DNA of 17,632 bases from an uncultured Eubacteriales bacterium. GTDB lineage: Bacteria; Bacillota; Clostridia; Oscillospirales; Oscillospiraceae. The position numbers and the translations under genes were made by a program. Below the pieces are notes generated by a model that was not told the DNA's origin, searched no databases, and saw only the letters and a list, made by a program, of their open reading frames with translations. The DNA is taken from the NCBI GenBank assembly GCA_902492005.1, contig CABUJV010000042.1, positions 1 through 17,632 on the forward strand, read 5' to 3'. Shown here in pieces: positions 1-8,678 of the stretch (its first letter is position 1; each line of letters starts with the position of its first letter).

Positions 1-48
1 AAAAAGCGAGTGTTCTTACAGCCTTTCAAATGCTATAAGAACACTCGC
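1..48 (-). terminator. Hairpin with T tail inside truncated fabG
   Basis: Perfect 13-bp inverted repeat (arms 6-18 and 36-48, GCGAGTGTTCTTA and its complement) around a 17-nt loop, followed on the minus strand by TTTTT at 5-1. This is the form of an intrinsic terminator for leftward transcription. It sits where fabG should still be coding, so it is foreign to fabG. It could be the end of an inserted element (hairpin ends occur in IS200/IS605-type elements, for example) or a repeat at which an assembly broke. A second short inverted repeat (CTCGCCA 44-50, TGGCGAG 54-60) spans the fabG/foreign junction. Confidence 0.6.
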
Positions 49-390
49 CATGGTGGCGAGGACGGCGTCGAAGTCCTCCACCTTCATCTGCATCGCCAGG
101 CCGTCCCGGGTGATCCCGGCGTTGTTGACCAGGATATCGATGCGGCCGAACTCCTTCAGCACACCGTCGAACAGGGCCTTTACGGCGGCGGCGTCCGCCA
201 CGTCGGCCTGGACGCCCCGGGCGGGCTGGCCCAGCGCGGCGCAGGCGGCCTCGGTCTCCCGGGCGGCGGCGGCGTTTCCGGCATAGCTGAACACCACCCC
301 GGCGCCCTGACGGGTCAGCTCCAGGCAGACCGCCCGGCCAATCCCCCGGCTGCCGCCGGTGACCACGGCGATTCTTCCTTCTAAACTCAT
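16..390 (-). CDS. fabG: 3-oxoacyl-ACP reductase FabG, N-terminal fragment
   Basis: NADPH-dependent reductase of the fatty acid elongation cycle, SDR family. The Rossmann signature TGGSRGIG is at residues 11-18 and NNAG at 89-92, followed by GITRDGLAMQM, which is typical of FabG. Start ATG 388-390, with AAAGGA in the end of fabD at good spacing. Homology holds through the codon at 52-54 (residue 113, where FabG usually continues ATNL). The last 11 codons (MASVLIAFERL) are read from the hairpin sequence and end in a stop at 16-18. The catalytic Ser and the YxxxK motif are missing, since a full FabG is about 245 residues. As written the product would be inactive. Either the gene is interrupted by an inserted element or the window edge is an assembly break. 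The fabG identity is certain; the truncation mechanism is not. Confidence 0.85.
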   Translation of the reverse strand: MSLEGRIAVVTGGSRGIGRAVCLELTRQGAGVVFSYAGNAAAARETEAACAALGQPARGVQADVADAAAVKALFDGVLKEFGRIDILVNNAGITRDGLAMQMKVEDFDAVLATMASVLIAFERL

Positions 391-396
391 GGCACA

Positions 397-1323
397 TTAT
401 CCTTTCAGGGCGGAGACCGCCCTGTCCAGCTCGGCGGGAGTCTCCACGGCATAGGTTTGGATCTCTGGGGTGGTTTTGCGGACAAAGCCGGACAGGGCCT
501 TGCCCGGACCGATCTCCACCACGGTATCCCCCCCCGGGGCGGCCAGGCGGCGGATGGTGTCCTCCATATAGACGCTGGACTGAACCTGCCGCTCCAGCAG
601 GGCGGGGATGGCGTCGCCGGGCCCCATTTCGTCTCCCAGGCAGTTGAAGAGCACGGGGACCTCCATGGGGCAAAACTCCACGGTCCGGAGCCGCTCCCGC
701 AGGGCGTCGCCGGCGGGCTTCAGCAAAGAGGTGTGGAAGGGCCCGCTGACCTTCAGGGGCAGACAGCGCCGGGCCCCTCTCTCCCGGGCCAGGGCGGCGG
801 CCCGCTCCACCGCAGCCTTTTCCCCCCCGAGGACCAGCTGTCCGGGGCAGTTGTAGTTTGCGATCTCCACCACGCCCAGGTCCGACGCCTCCCGGCAGCA
901 GGCGAGCAGGCTCTCCCGGTCCAGATTCAGCACCGCCATCATGGCGGATTCCACGCCCTGGACCGCCTGCGCCATGGCTCTGCCCCGGAAGGCGGCCAGG
1001 GAGACGGCGGTCTCATCGTCCAGCACCCCGGCGCAGTGGAGGGCGGAATACTCCCCCAGGCTGAGACCGGCGCAGTAGTCCGGCCGCAGCCCCGCCGCCT
1101 TCAGCAGCTTGGTCACCCCCACAGCAAAGGCTACCAGGCAGGGCTGGGTATATTCCGTCTGATTCAACACCCCGCCGGGGTCGGAAAGGCAGGTCTCCGT
1201 CAGGTCGAAGTCCACCGGAGCCCCGTCATAGACCGCCCGGAAGACCGGGCTGGCCTTGTAAAATTCCGTTCCCATGCCGGGGTGCTGGCTGCCCTGCCCG
1301 GCGTATAAAAAGGCCAGTTTCAT
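397..1323 (-). CDS. fabD: Malonyl-CoA:ACP transacylase
   Basis: Transfers malonyl from CoA to acyl carrier protein, giving the two-carbon donor for elongation. 308 residues, the normal FabD length. The family motif GQGSQHPGMG is at residues 9-18, the nucleophile Ser88 lies in GLSLGEYSAL, the substrate-binding Arg is probably R113 (FRGRAM), and the catalytic His197 lies in GPFHTSLL. The start chosen is ATG 1321-1323 (MKLAFLYAGQ); the frame is open 14 codons further, but those overlap fabK and do not resemble FabD. This ATG overlaps the fabK stop (ATGA), so translation is likely coupled. The fabG ribosome site lies in the last codons of fabD. Cytoplasmic. Confidence 0.96.
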   Translation of the reverse strand: MKLAFLYAGQGSQHPGMGTEFYKASPVFRAVYDGAPVDFDLTETCLSDPGGVLNQTEYTQPCLVAFAVGVTKLLKAAGLRPDYCAGLSLGEYSALHCAGVLDDETAVSLAAFRGRAMAQAVQGVESAMMAVLNLDRESLLACCREASDLGVVEIANYNCPGQLVLGGEKAAVERAAALARERGARRCLPLKVSGPFHTSLLKPAGDALRERLRTVEFCPMEVPVLFNCLGDEMGPGDAIPALLERQVQSSVYMEDTIRRLAAPGGDTVVEIGPGKALSGFVRKTTPEIQTYAVETPAELDRAVSALKG

Positions 1324-2249
1324 CGCTCCGCCAGTCCTTTCACGCAGCTTTGATACCCCGCCCACAGGTCCTCGAAGATGGCCCGCAGGGGGCGGATCTC
1401 GTGGAGCATCCCTGCCACCTGGCCCGCCATCAGGCTGCCGGTCTCGGTGTCGCCGTCCAGCACCGCCCGGCGCAGGGAGCCCAGGGTGAGCCGTTCCAGC
1501 TCCGCCAGGGGCACGTCCCGCTTTTCCATTCGGAGGTACTCCCGGGCCATTTTATTTTTCAGCACCCGCACCGGCGCGCCGGTGCTGCGGCCGGTGACCA
1601 GGGTGTCGCTGTCCTTGGCCCTGAGCAGGGCCTGCTTGTAATTTTCATGGATGGGGCACTCCCGGCTGACCAGCAGGCAGGTGCCGAGCTGAACCCCGCA
1701 GGCCCCCAGGGCGAAGGCCGCGGCCACCTGCCGCCCGCAGGCGATGCCGCCGGCGGCGACGACCGGGACGTGCACCGTGTCAGCCACTTGGGGCACCAGG
1801 GCCATGGTGGTCATCTCCCCCACGTGGCCGCCGGATTCACAGCCCTCGGCGATGACCCCGTCGATGCCGGAGCGCTCCAGCCGCCGGGCCACCATGGAGG
1901 CTGCCACCACCGGGAACACGGTGACGCCCGCCTCCTTCCACAGGGGGAGATAGGCGGTGGGAAGACCTGCCCCGGTGGTCACCACCTTGACGCCCTCCTC
2001 GGCCACCACTCTTGCCATCTCCGGGGCGGCGGGGTTCATCAGCATGATGTTGACCCCGAAGGGCTTGTCGGTCAGAACCCTGCACCGGCGGATATGCGTC
2101 CGCAGCGTCTCAGCGTCCATACCGCCCCCTCCGATCAGGCCCAGAGCCCCGGCATTGGAGACGGCGGCGGCAAACTCGCCGGTGGCGATGTTGGCCATGC
2201 CGCCCTGGATAAAGGGGAACTCCGTCCCCAGAAGTTCATTGAGCTTCAT
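1320..2249 (-). CDS. fabK: Enoyl-ACP reductase II, FMN-dependent FabK
   Basis: Reduces enoyl-ACP in the last step of each elongation round, using FMN and NAD(P)H. It replaces FabI in many Firmicutes. 309 residues, TIM-barrel of the 2-nitropropane dioxygenase/FabK family. It starts LLGTEFPFIQGGMA, has the glycine-rich GLIGGGG at 37-43, and carries the diagnostic EGCESGGHVGE at 135-145 with the likely catalytic His142, then VVAAGGIA. The start ATG 2247-2249 overlaps the fabH stop (ATGA). The frame is open upstream for 99 codons, but that is fabH read out of frame. Its position between fabH and fabD supports FabK over other family members. No fabI or fabL is visible in the window, so sensitivity to FabI-directed inhibitors cannot be assumed. 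Confidence 0.94.
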   Translation of the reverse strand: MKLNELLGTEFPFIQGGMANIATGEFAAAVSNAGALGLIGGGGMDAETLRTHIRRCRVLTDKPFGVNIMLMNPAAPEMARVVAEEGVKVVTTGAGLPTAYLPLWKEAGVTVFPVVAASMVARRLERSGIDGVIAEGCESGGHVGEMTTMALVPQVADTVHVPVVAAGGIACGRQVAAAFALGACGVQLGTCLLVSRECPIHENYKQALLRAKDSDTLVTGRSTGAPVRVLKNKMAREYLRMEKRDVPLAELERLTLGSLRRAVLDGDTETGSLMAGQVAGMLHEIRPLRAIFEDLWAGYQSCVKGLAER

Positions 2250-3202
2250 GTTCTCTCTCCCATTTCCACAAGGGCGCCGCCCCAGGTTAATCCGCCGCCG
2301 AAGGCCACGCAGAGGGCCCGTTTCCCCGGCCTCAGCCGCCCGGCCCGGACCACCTCGTCCAGCGCCAGGGCGGTGCTGGCCGAAGAGACGTTGCCGTATC
2401 GGTCCAGGTTCATCCATACCTTCTCCGGCGGGATGCCGCACTTTTTCCGGATGTGCTCCAGGATGCGGCGGTTGGCCTGGTGGAAGACAAATTCGTCCAC
2501 GTCCTCCAGCGCCAGCCCCGCCCGGTCCAGCACCTGCGCCATACACCGGGGGACGGTCTCCACGGCGAACCGAAACACCGCCGTTCCCTCCATGTATAGC
2601 ACCGGCTCGGCCCCCCGGTTGATCCCCGGACCATTGAGAATGTCCCAGCCCCCCCGGGCCCCCAGCACCGTGGGCATGGGGGGATAGGCCTCCCCATACT
2701 CCACCACCGCGGCGGCTGCCCCGTCCCCGAAGAGGATGCAGGTGCCCCGGTCGGCGTAGTTGGTGATGCGGGTGAGCACCTCAGAGCAGACCACCAGGCC
2801 GTATTTCCGGGGGCTGGCCGCCAGCAGGGCCTGGGCGGTGTGCAGGCCGTAGACGAAGCCGGAGCAGGCGGCGTTCAGATCGAAGCACACCGTGTCCTCC
2901 GGCAGCCCCAGCCGGTTTTGCAGTACGCAGGCGGTGGAGGGGGTGATGTAGTCGGCGGTGATGGTGGGGACTAGGCAGACCCCGACGGCCTCCGGGCCGA
3001 TTCCCGCCATCTCCATGGCGGCCCGGGCGGCGGCCTCGGCCAGGCCGCTCTGGGTCTCCTCGATGCATTTCCGCCGCTCCCGGATGCCGGTGCGGCTGAC
3101 GATCCAGGCGTCGTCGGTCTCCACGATCCGCTGCAGATCCCGGTTGGTGACCACCTGCCGGGGCAGAGCGCTGCCCGTGCCCCTGAGCCTGATTCCGCTC
3201 AC
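2246..3202 (-). CDS. fabH: Beta-ketoacyl-ACP synthase III FabH
   Basis: Starts fatty acid chains by condensing an acyl-CoA primer with malonyl-ACP. 318 residues in the thiolase fold. The catalytic triad is visible at Cys113 (NAACSGFVYG), His241 (FVFHQANRRI) and Asn271 (YGNVSSAS), near the E. coli positions. The ISRTGI-type stretch appears as VSRTGIRERR at 35-44. The start chosen is GTG 3200-3202, preceded by AAGGA at about 7 nt, and it overlaps the accA stop as GTGA. The frame stays open far upstream only because it is a shadow of accA. Whether the primer pocket prefers straight or branched primers cannot be told from the motifs. Confidence 0.95.
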   Translation of the reverse strand: MSGIRLRGTGSALPRQVVTNRDLQRIVETDDAWIVSRTGIRERRKCIEETQSGLAEAAARAAMEMAGIGPEAVGVCLVPTITADYITPSTACVLQNRLGLPEDTVCFDLNAACSGFVYGLHTAQALLAASPRKYGLVVCSEVLTRITNYADRGTCILFGDGAAAAVVEYGEAYPPMPTVLGARGGWDILNGPGINRGAEPVLYMEGTAVFRFAVETVPRCMAQVLDRAGLALEDVDEFVFHQANRRILEHIRKKCGIPPEKVWMNLDRYGNVSSASTALALDEVVRAGRLRPGKRALCVAFGGGLTWGGALVEMGERT

Positions 3203-4020
3203 GCGCGTTCCTTCTTTCCTGCCGGGTCTCCCATGGCCCGGAATTTTTGATACCGCTGGGCCGCCAGGGCCTCGCCGCTCTGCTTCCGCAGGGAGCCCAG
3301 GGCCCGGGTCAAAGCCTGGTCCATGGCGGCGAAGGCAGCGGCCGGGTCGGTATGGGCTCCGCCGGGGGGCTCGGCGATGATGCCGTCGATGACCCCCAGC
3401 CGCCGCAGGTCCGGCGCGGTGAGCTGCATCACCCCGCTGGCCTCCTCCGCCCGGCCCGCGTCTTTCCACAGGATGGCGGCAAAGCCCTCCGGCGACAGGA
3501 CGGAGTAGACAGCATTCTCCTGCATGAGCACCACGTTGCCCACACCCAGAGCCAGGGCCCCGCCGCTGCCTCCCTCCCCGGTGATCACCGCCACCGTCGG
3601 GACGGTGAGGGCGCTCATCCGGGCCAGAGTGCGGGCGATGGCCTCTCCTTGGCCCCGTTCCTCGGCCTCCAGGCCTGGATAAGCGCCGGGAGTGTCGATA
3701 AAGGTGAGGACCGGGCGGCGAAATTTTTCCGCCTGGTCCATCAGCCGCCGGGCCTTGCGGTAGCCCTCCGGGTTGGGCATCCCAAAGCGGAATCGGAGGT
3801 GCTCCTCCAGGGTTCTTCCCTTCCGGTGCCCCAGGACGGTGACCGGGCGGTCGCGGTACAGGGCCACGCCCCCCAGGATGCTGCCGTCCTCCCCGCACAG
3901 GCGGTCCCCACGCTGCTCAAAAAAATCGGTGAACAGGGCGGCGATGTAGTCCGCCGTTCCCGGTCGGTCCGGGTGCCGGGCGAGGGTCACCCGTTCCCAG
4001 GCGGTGCGGTTCCCGTTCAT
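3199..4020 (-). CDS. accA: Acetyl-CoA carboxyltransferase subunit alpha
   Basis: With AccD it forms the carboxyltransferase that moves CO2 from biotin to acetyl-CoA, making malonyl-CoA. 273 residues, somewhat shorter than the ~315-residue E. coli form, as in many Firmicutes whose AccA lacks the N-terminal helical extension. Visible signatures: ARHPDRPGTADYI at the N-terminus, then FGMPNPEGYRKARRLMDQA, FIDTPGAYPGLEAEERGQ, and the oxyanion-hole-type GEGGSGGALALGV around 147-159. Start ATG 4018-4020 overlaps the accD stop (ATGA); stop TGA 3199-3201 overlaps the fabH GTG. The accD-accA pairing fixes the identity. Confidence 0.95.
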   Translation of the reverse strand: MNGNRTAWERVTLARHPDRPGTADYIAALFTDFFEQRGDRLCGEDGSILGGVALYRDRPVTVLGHRKGRTLEEHLRFRFGMPNPEGYRKARRLMDQAEKFRRPVLTFIDTPGAYPGLEAEERGQGEAIARTLARMSALTVPTVAVITGEGGSGGALALGVGNVVLMQENAVYSVLSPEGFAAILWKDAGRAEEASGVMQLTAPDLRRLGVIDGIIAEPPGGAHTDPAAAFAAMDQALTRALGSLRKQSGEALAAQRYQKFRAMGDPAGKKERA

Positions 4021-4879
4021 CGCCCTCCCTCCTTTCCGTGGAGCTTCAGCAGACGGGCCAGGGTCTTTCGCAGCTCGGCCCGGGGGACCACTTCGTCCAC
4101 AAAGCCGTGCTCCTGTAAAAATTCCGCCCGCTGGAAGCCCTCGGGCAGGGTCTGGTGGATGGTCTGCTGGATGACCCTGGGCCCGGCAAAGCCGATGAGA
4201 GCGCCAGGCTCGGCCAGGATCACGTCCCCCAGGCTGGCAAAGCTGGCCGTCACGCCCCCGGTGGTGGGGTCGGTGAGCACGGAGAGGTACAGTCCCCCCT
4301 TTTGAGAGAACCGCTCCAGGGCGGCGGCGGTCTTGGCCATCTGCATCAGGGATAAAATGCCCTCCTGCATCCGTGCCCCGCCGCTGGCGGAGAACAGGAT
4401 GAGGGGGAGCCTACCTTTGGCCGCATACTCCACGAGCTGGGTCACCTTCTCCCCCACGGCGGCGGACATGCTGCCCATGAGAAAGCGGCCGTCCAGCACC
4501 CCCACCGCCACCTTGCGGCCGTCCAGCCGTCCCGTGGCGGTGACCGCCGCCTCGGCAAGGCCGGTGCGGCGCTGGGCGGTGTCCAGCTTCTCCCCATAAC
4601 CCGGGAAATCCAGGGGATCCCGGGCCCCGATCTTCTCCCCCAGCTCCCGGAAGGTACCAGGGTCCAGCACCAGCCGCAGCCGGTAATAGGCGCCTACCGG
4701 GTTGTGATGGCCGCACCGGGGACAGACATAGAGGCTTTTGGCCAGCTCCCGCTTGGGCACTGGGGCGCCGCAGGCCGGGCAGGGGGCGGCCAAGGTGTTG
4801 TCCAGGGACGGGTGGCTCTGACTGTCCCGCAGGGCCTTCAGGGCCAGCAGGCGGGCGCGGCGCTTGGCGAACAGGTCGG

Positions 4880-4883
<4 letters not shown>
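4017..4883 (-). CDS. accD: Acetyl-CoA carboxyltransferase subunit beta, zinc-binding
   Basis: Beta partner of AccA in the carboxyltransferase. 288 residues. The N-terminal four-cysteine zinc ribbon is complete: Cys35 and Cys38 (CPAC), Cys54 and Cys57 (CPRC). The crotonase-like body shows FSASGGARMQEGILSLMQM and LTDPTTGGVTASFA, both hallmarks of AccD, and RVIQQTIHQTLPEGFQ near the end. The start chosen is ATG 4881-4883 (MTDLFAKRR), preceded by AAGGAGGG and overlapping the accC stop as ATGA; the longer open frame upstream is a shadow of accC. Confidence 0.96.
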
Positions 4884-6253
<1,370 letters not shown>

Positions 6254-6256
6254 GGC

Positions 6257-6667
6257 TTACAGGGGACGGTAGCGGAGGAGGGGAGCGCCGAACTCCACCA
6301 GCTCGCCGTCCCGGCCGTACAGCTCCTCCACGATGCAGTCACAGGGAGCCTTGACCTCGTTCATCATCTTCATCGCCTCAATGAGGCAGACGGTCTGCCC
6401 CTTGACCGCCTGCGCACCCGCCGTTACGAAGGGGGCGGCGTCCGGCGCGGAGGCGGCATAATAGGTCCCCACCAGCGGGGCGGACAGGACCTCCCCCGCC
6501 GGTTCCGGTTCCGCCGGGGCGCAGGGCATGGGCGCCGCGGCCGGCTCCGCCCCGGTTCCCCCGTCCCGGGTCAGCTCCAGGGACACGTCCTTTTGGGCCA
6601 GCCGCAATCCCGTCAGCCCGCTGGCCGAAAAGCGGTCCATCAGCTCAAAGAGCTCCTGGTTGGTCAT
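6257..6667 (-). CDS. accB: Biotin carboxyl carrier protein of acetyl-CoA carboxylase
   Basis: Carries the biotin that shuttles CO2 between AccC and the AccA/AccD transferase. 136 residues. An N-terminal helical segment (1-30) is followed by a Pro/Ala-rich linker (about 38-60) and the C-terminal biotinyl domain. The attachment motif EAMKMMNEV is intact, with biotinyl Lys100. SAPLVGTYYAA and the thumb-like AAPFV segment are also typical of BCCP. It starts 10 nt after the acpP stop, with AGAGGAC as a modest ribosome site. Confidence 0.95.
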   Translation of the reverse strand: MTNQELFELMDRFSASGLTGLRLAQKDVSLELTRDGGTGAEPAAAPMPCAPAEPEPAGEVLSAPLVGTYYAASAPDAAPFVTAGAQAVKGQTVCLIEAMKMMNEVKAPCDCIVEELYGRDGELVEFGAPLLRYRPL

Positions 6668-6677
6668 GGGCGTCCTC

Positions 6678-6908
6678 TCAGTTCAGGTGGGCGTCCACAT
6701 AGTTCACCAGGTCGCCCACCGTCTTGAGGGTGGGCAGTACCCCATCCTCGATGGTCACGCCGAAGGCCTCCTCCAGCGCCATGGACAGCTCCACCGCGGC
6801 CAGAGAGTCGGCCTCCAGATCCTCGGCCAGGCGGGCCTCCATGGTCACCTTGCCGGCGTCACAGCTCAGGGTCTCTACGATCCTATCGCGTACTTTTTCA
6901 AAAGTCAT
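6678..6908 (-). CDS. acpP: Acyl carrier protein
   Basis: Small acidic carrier that holds growing acyl chains on a phosphopantetheine arm. It has the DSL attachment motif in LEADSLAAVEL, with the modified serine at position 35. The start chosen is ATG 6906-6908 (MTFEKVRDRI, 76 residues), because AAAGGAG lies 8 nt upstream; an in-frame GTG at 6915-6917 overlaps that ribosome site and is unlikely. First gene of the operon, behind the promoter at 6977-7005. Placing ACP first fits the need for far more ACP than enzyme. A carrier for another pathway is unlikely given eight fatty-acid genes downstream. Confidence 0.95.
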   Translation of the reverse strand: MTFEKVRDRIVETLSCDAGKVTMEARLAEDLEADSLAAVELSMALEEAFGVTIEDGVLPTLKTVGDLVNYVDAHLN

Positions 6909-6931
6909 TGTAGGCACTCCTTTTTAATTTA

Positions 6932-6971
6932 TCAAATAATTTACCTAAATTTTTTTAGTTAAATTATTTGA
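6932..6971 (-). promoter_or_regulatory. Nested AT-rich inverted repeat in the fatty-acid operon leader
   Basis: Arms TCAAATAATTTA (6932-6943) and TAAATTATTTGA (6960-6971) are a perfect 12-bp inverted repeat; inside it CTAAA (6945-6949) pairs with TTTAG (6954-6958) after one C/T mismatch. Each 12-bp arm is itself centred on a small dyad (AAATAATTT, AAATTATTT), and TAATTTA recurs at 6925-6931. The repeat starts at about the predicted transcript 5' end. It can be read as paired operator sites for a fatty-acid regulator or as a 5'-terminal RNA hairpin. It does not match the FapR palindrome or the TTTGA..TCAAA order of FabT as I know them. Confidence 0.7.
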
Positions 6972-6976
6972 GTTGC

Positions 6977-7005
6977 ATTTTACCCTCAACGGGGCGGTTT
7001 GTCAA
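6977..7005 (-). promoter_or_regulatory. Sigma-A promoter of the fatty-acid operon
   Basis: On the minus strand, -35 TTGACA (7005-7000, full consensus), 17-bp spacer, -10 TAAAAT (6982-6977, five of six). Transcription should start near 6969-6974, giving a leader of about 65 nt before the acpP ATG. It lies downstream of the terminator at 7046-7080, so the operon is insulated from the DUF4125 gene. Confidence 0.8.
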
Positions 7006-7045
7006 GACTGTTTTTTCCACGGCATGGCATGGACGCGGCAAACGA

Positions 7046-7080
7046 AAAACGAGGACCGGGCATTGCCCGGTCCTCGTTTT
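7046..7080 (-). terminator. Strong intrinsic terminator, possibly bidirectional
   Basis: Stem of 16 bp (7046-7061 with 7065-7080), 3-nt loop ATT, with a GC-rich core GAGGACCGGGC. On the minus strand it is followed by a run of five T (7049-7045) and closes the TPR/DUF4037/DUF4125 operon 12 nt after its last stop. The plus-strand side ends in TTTT, but no plus-strand gene precedes it. Confidence 0.88.
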
Positions 7081-7091
7081 AGTCGTTTGTC

Positions 7092-7745
7092 TCAGCCGCT
7101 CTGCATCGGATCGCTGCGGCAGCAGGAGCAGGAGGAGGCGAACCGCTTCCGCTCCGCCTCCTCCAGGGAGCTATAACCCATCAGGTGGACGATATGCGTC
7201 TCGATCTCCACGTACAGGTTCTCTCCCCGCCGGGCCTTTTCCTCGTAATAGCGCTGGAACAGGCGCAGGGTCTCCGGCCTGCAGGTCAGCAATTCACCGT
7301 AGCAGTAAGTCTCCAGCGAGGTGTCCGCAGCGCTGTCCTCCGACGAGTGAATGGGCCGCCCGCTGGCGCAGAAATAGGGGTACTGCTGTGCCGCCGCATC
7401 CGCCCATGCCACCGTCTGATCGGTCAGAGCCCGGGCCAGCTTTTCCACCTCCGGCTCCACCGGCGGCAGAAAATGGGCCAGCTTGGCATAGGCCTCCGGC
7501 GCGGTGAAGGCCATCATCCGGGCGTATTTCTCCGTCACCGGATTGCGCCCCGCCGCCCGGGCCGCCTCCAGATCGGACAGCCAGGCAGCCGCCATCTCCT
7601 CCGACCAGCCCATGGCCTGGCCCGTGCGCATGACCCGAAAGGTCTCCCAGTTGTCCTGACATGGGGCGCGGCCTCCCTCGTTCCGGGTGGCCTGAAAGAA
7701 CTCCCACTCCAGCGCCACCAGGCGCTCAATCAATTTCCGGTCCAT
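7092..7745 (-). CDS. DUF4125 family protein
   Basis: 217 residues, no signal peptide or membrane segment. I recognise the DUF4125 pattern: an N-terminal LEWEFFQATRNEGGRAPCQDN (residues 12-32, near-invariant GGRA.CQD with Cys29), then FRVMRTGQAMGW, and a C-terminal half with SSEDSAADTSLETYCYGEL. The tail is cysteine-rich (SCSCC), which could bind metal or act in redox chemistry; that is inference. Biochemical function unknown to me. Start ATG 7743-7745 has TAGGAGG upstream, where the TAG is the stop of the DUF4037 gene 12 nt away, so the two genes are tightly linked. Last gene before the terminator at 7046-7080. Confidence 0.85.
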   Translation of the reverse strand: MDRKLIERLVALEWEFFQATRNEGGRAPCQDNWETFRVMRTGQAMGWSEEMAAAWLSDLEAARAAGRNPVTEKYARMMAFTAPEAYAKLAHFLPPVEPEVEKLARALTDQTVAWADAAAQQYPYFCASGRPIHSSEDSAADTSLETYCYGELLTCRPETLRLFQRYYEEKARRGENLYVEIETHIVHLMGYSSLEEAERKRFASSCSCCRSDPMQSG

Positions 7746-7757
7746 ATCTGTTCCCTC

Positions 7758-8678
7758 CTATCCCGCCATCAGGTGCAGGCCCCGCAGGTCCGGATCGCGG
7801 ATGCCGGCCTGGATCTCCTGGGCGTGGGGCAGCAGGAAGTCCGCTTTCCCACCCGAGAGACCCTGCCGCGCCAGTTCCTCGATCAGCAGGGCGCTGACCG
7901 CCTCGATGTCTTCGGTCTTGTCCTCTTTCTCCCCCGCCAGCCCGCGCAGGAGCGGACCCGCCGTCCGCCCCAGAAGGGGCAGACCCTCCAGGGAGCGCTG
8001 GGCCCACTTGTAATAAGGGCGGTAACGGCGATTCAGCAAAAACACCGCCGCCTGGGCGTGGTCAATGAACTGGGTCAAAGCCAGCAGGGCCGCCACTCGG
8101 TCCCCCCGCTTCCGGCAGCGGGCATAGTTATACTGTCCCGACTGGGCCGCCAAGGCACAGCGGGCAGCCAGCTTCTTACGGCGCAGATCTTCCGGGTAGT
8201 AGGCCAGCAGAACCTGGCGGAACGCGGTGAACGACCCGGTCTGGTCCTCAAACACCGCGCCGTTGGTGGCCGCAGCCAGCCCCGTCTCCGGCAAGCTCCG
8301 CCACTCCGCCAGCGTTTCAGGCGGCCGGGCTAAGCCCAAAAACCGCCGGTAAAAGGCTCCGGTCTCCAGCACTCCCACCCGCCCGGCGCTCATCGGGTCA
8401 GGCCGCAGGCGGCGAAAGCCCAGAAACACCGGGGGCAGCGCGGCGTACACTGCCGCCGCCGTCCGCCCCCACCGGGCCATCGCCTCCCGGTCCAGCCAGA
8501 GGCAAAAGCCGGGGCCCCAGTCGTGATCCCGGGAGATGGCGTCGTCATAGCCAAAGCACTCGGAGCCCTCGCCCACCAAGCCCACTGCCGCTGACTCCAG
8601 CACCTGGGGGCAGTCCCGCTCCAAGGCGGGCTGACCCACCTCCCTCCAGTAGCGTTGGGAGAGCTCCAGCCCCTTCAT
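7758..8678 (-). CDS. DUF4037 protein, nucleotidyltransferase-like
   Basis: 306 residues; start ATG 8676-8678 overlaps the TPR gene stop (ATGA). An ATG 11 codons further upstream lies inside the TPR gene and is not needed. The N-terminal part has GEGSECFGYDDAIS then RDHDWG: a G-S pair (38-39) followed 11 residues later by Asp51-x-Asp53. That spacing is the active-site pattern of the pol-beta/MNT nucleotidyltransferase superfamily (GS...DxD). The C-terminal part is helical, with AVFLLNRRYRPYYKW near 235-250, resembling the helical domain of antibiotic-type nucleotidyltransferases. The DUF4037 assignment is by recognition of the family; catalytic activity and substrate are inference. It belongs to a three-gene unit with the TPR and DUF4125 proteins. 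Confidence 0.82.
   Translation of the reverse strand: MKGLELSQRYWREVGQPALERDCPQVLESAAVGLVGEGSECFGYDDAISRDHDWGPGFCLWLDREAMARWGRTAAAVYAALPPVFLGFRRLRPDPMSAGRVGVLETGAFYRRFLGLARPPETLAEWRSLPETGLAAATNGAVFEDQTGSFTAFRQVLLAYYPEDLRRKKLAARCALAAQSGQYNYARCRKRGDRVAALLALTQFIDHAQAAVFLLNRRYRPYYKWAQRSLEGLPLLGRTAGPLLRGLAGEKEDKTEDIEAVSALLIEELARQGLSGGKADFLLPHAQEIQAGIRDPDLRGLHLMAG

Noticed and set aside
6909..6917. GTG start for acpP at 6915-6917
   Set aside because: It overlaps its own would-be ribosome site; ATG 6906-6908 has AAAGGAG at 8 nt and gives the usual ACP N-terminus.
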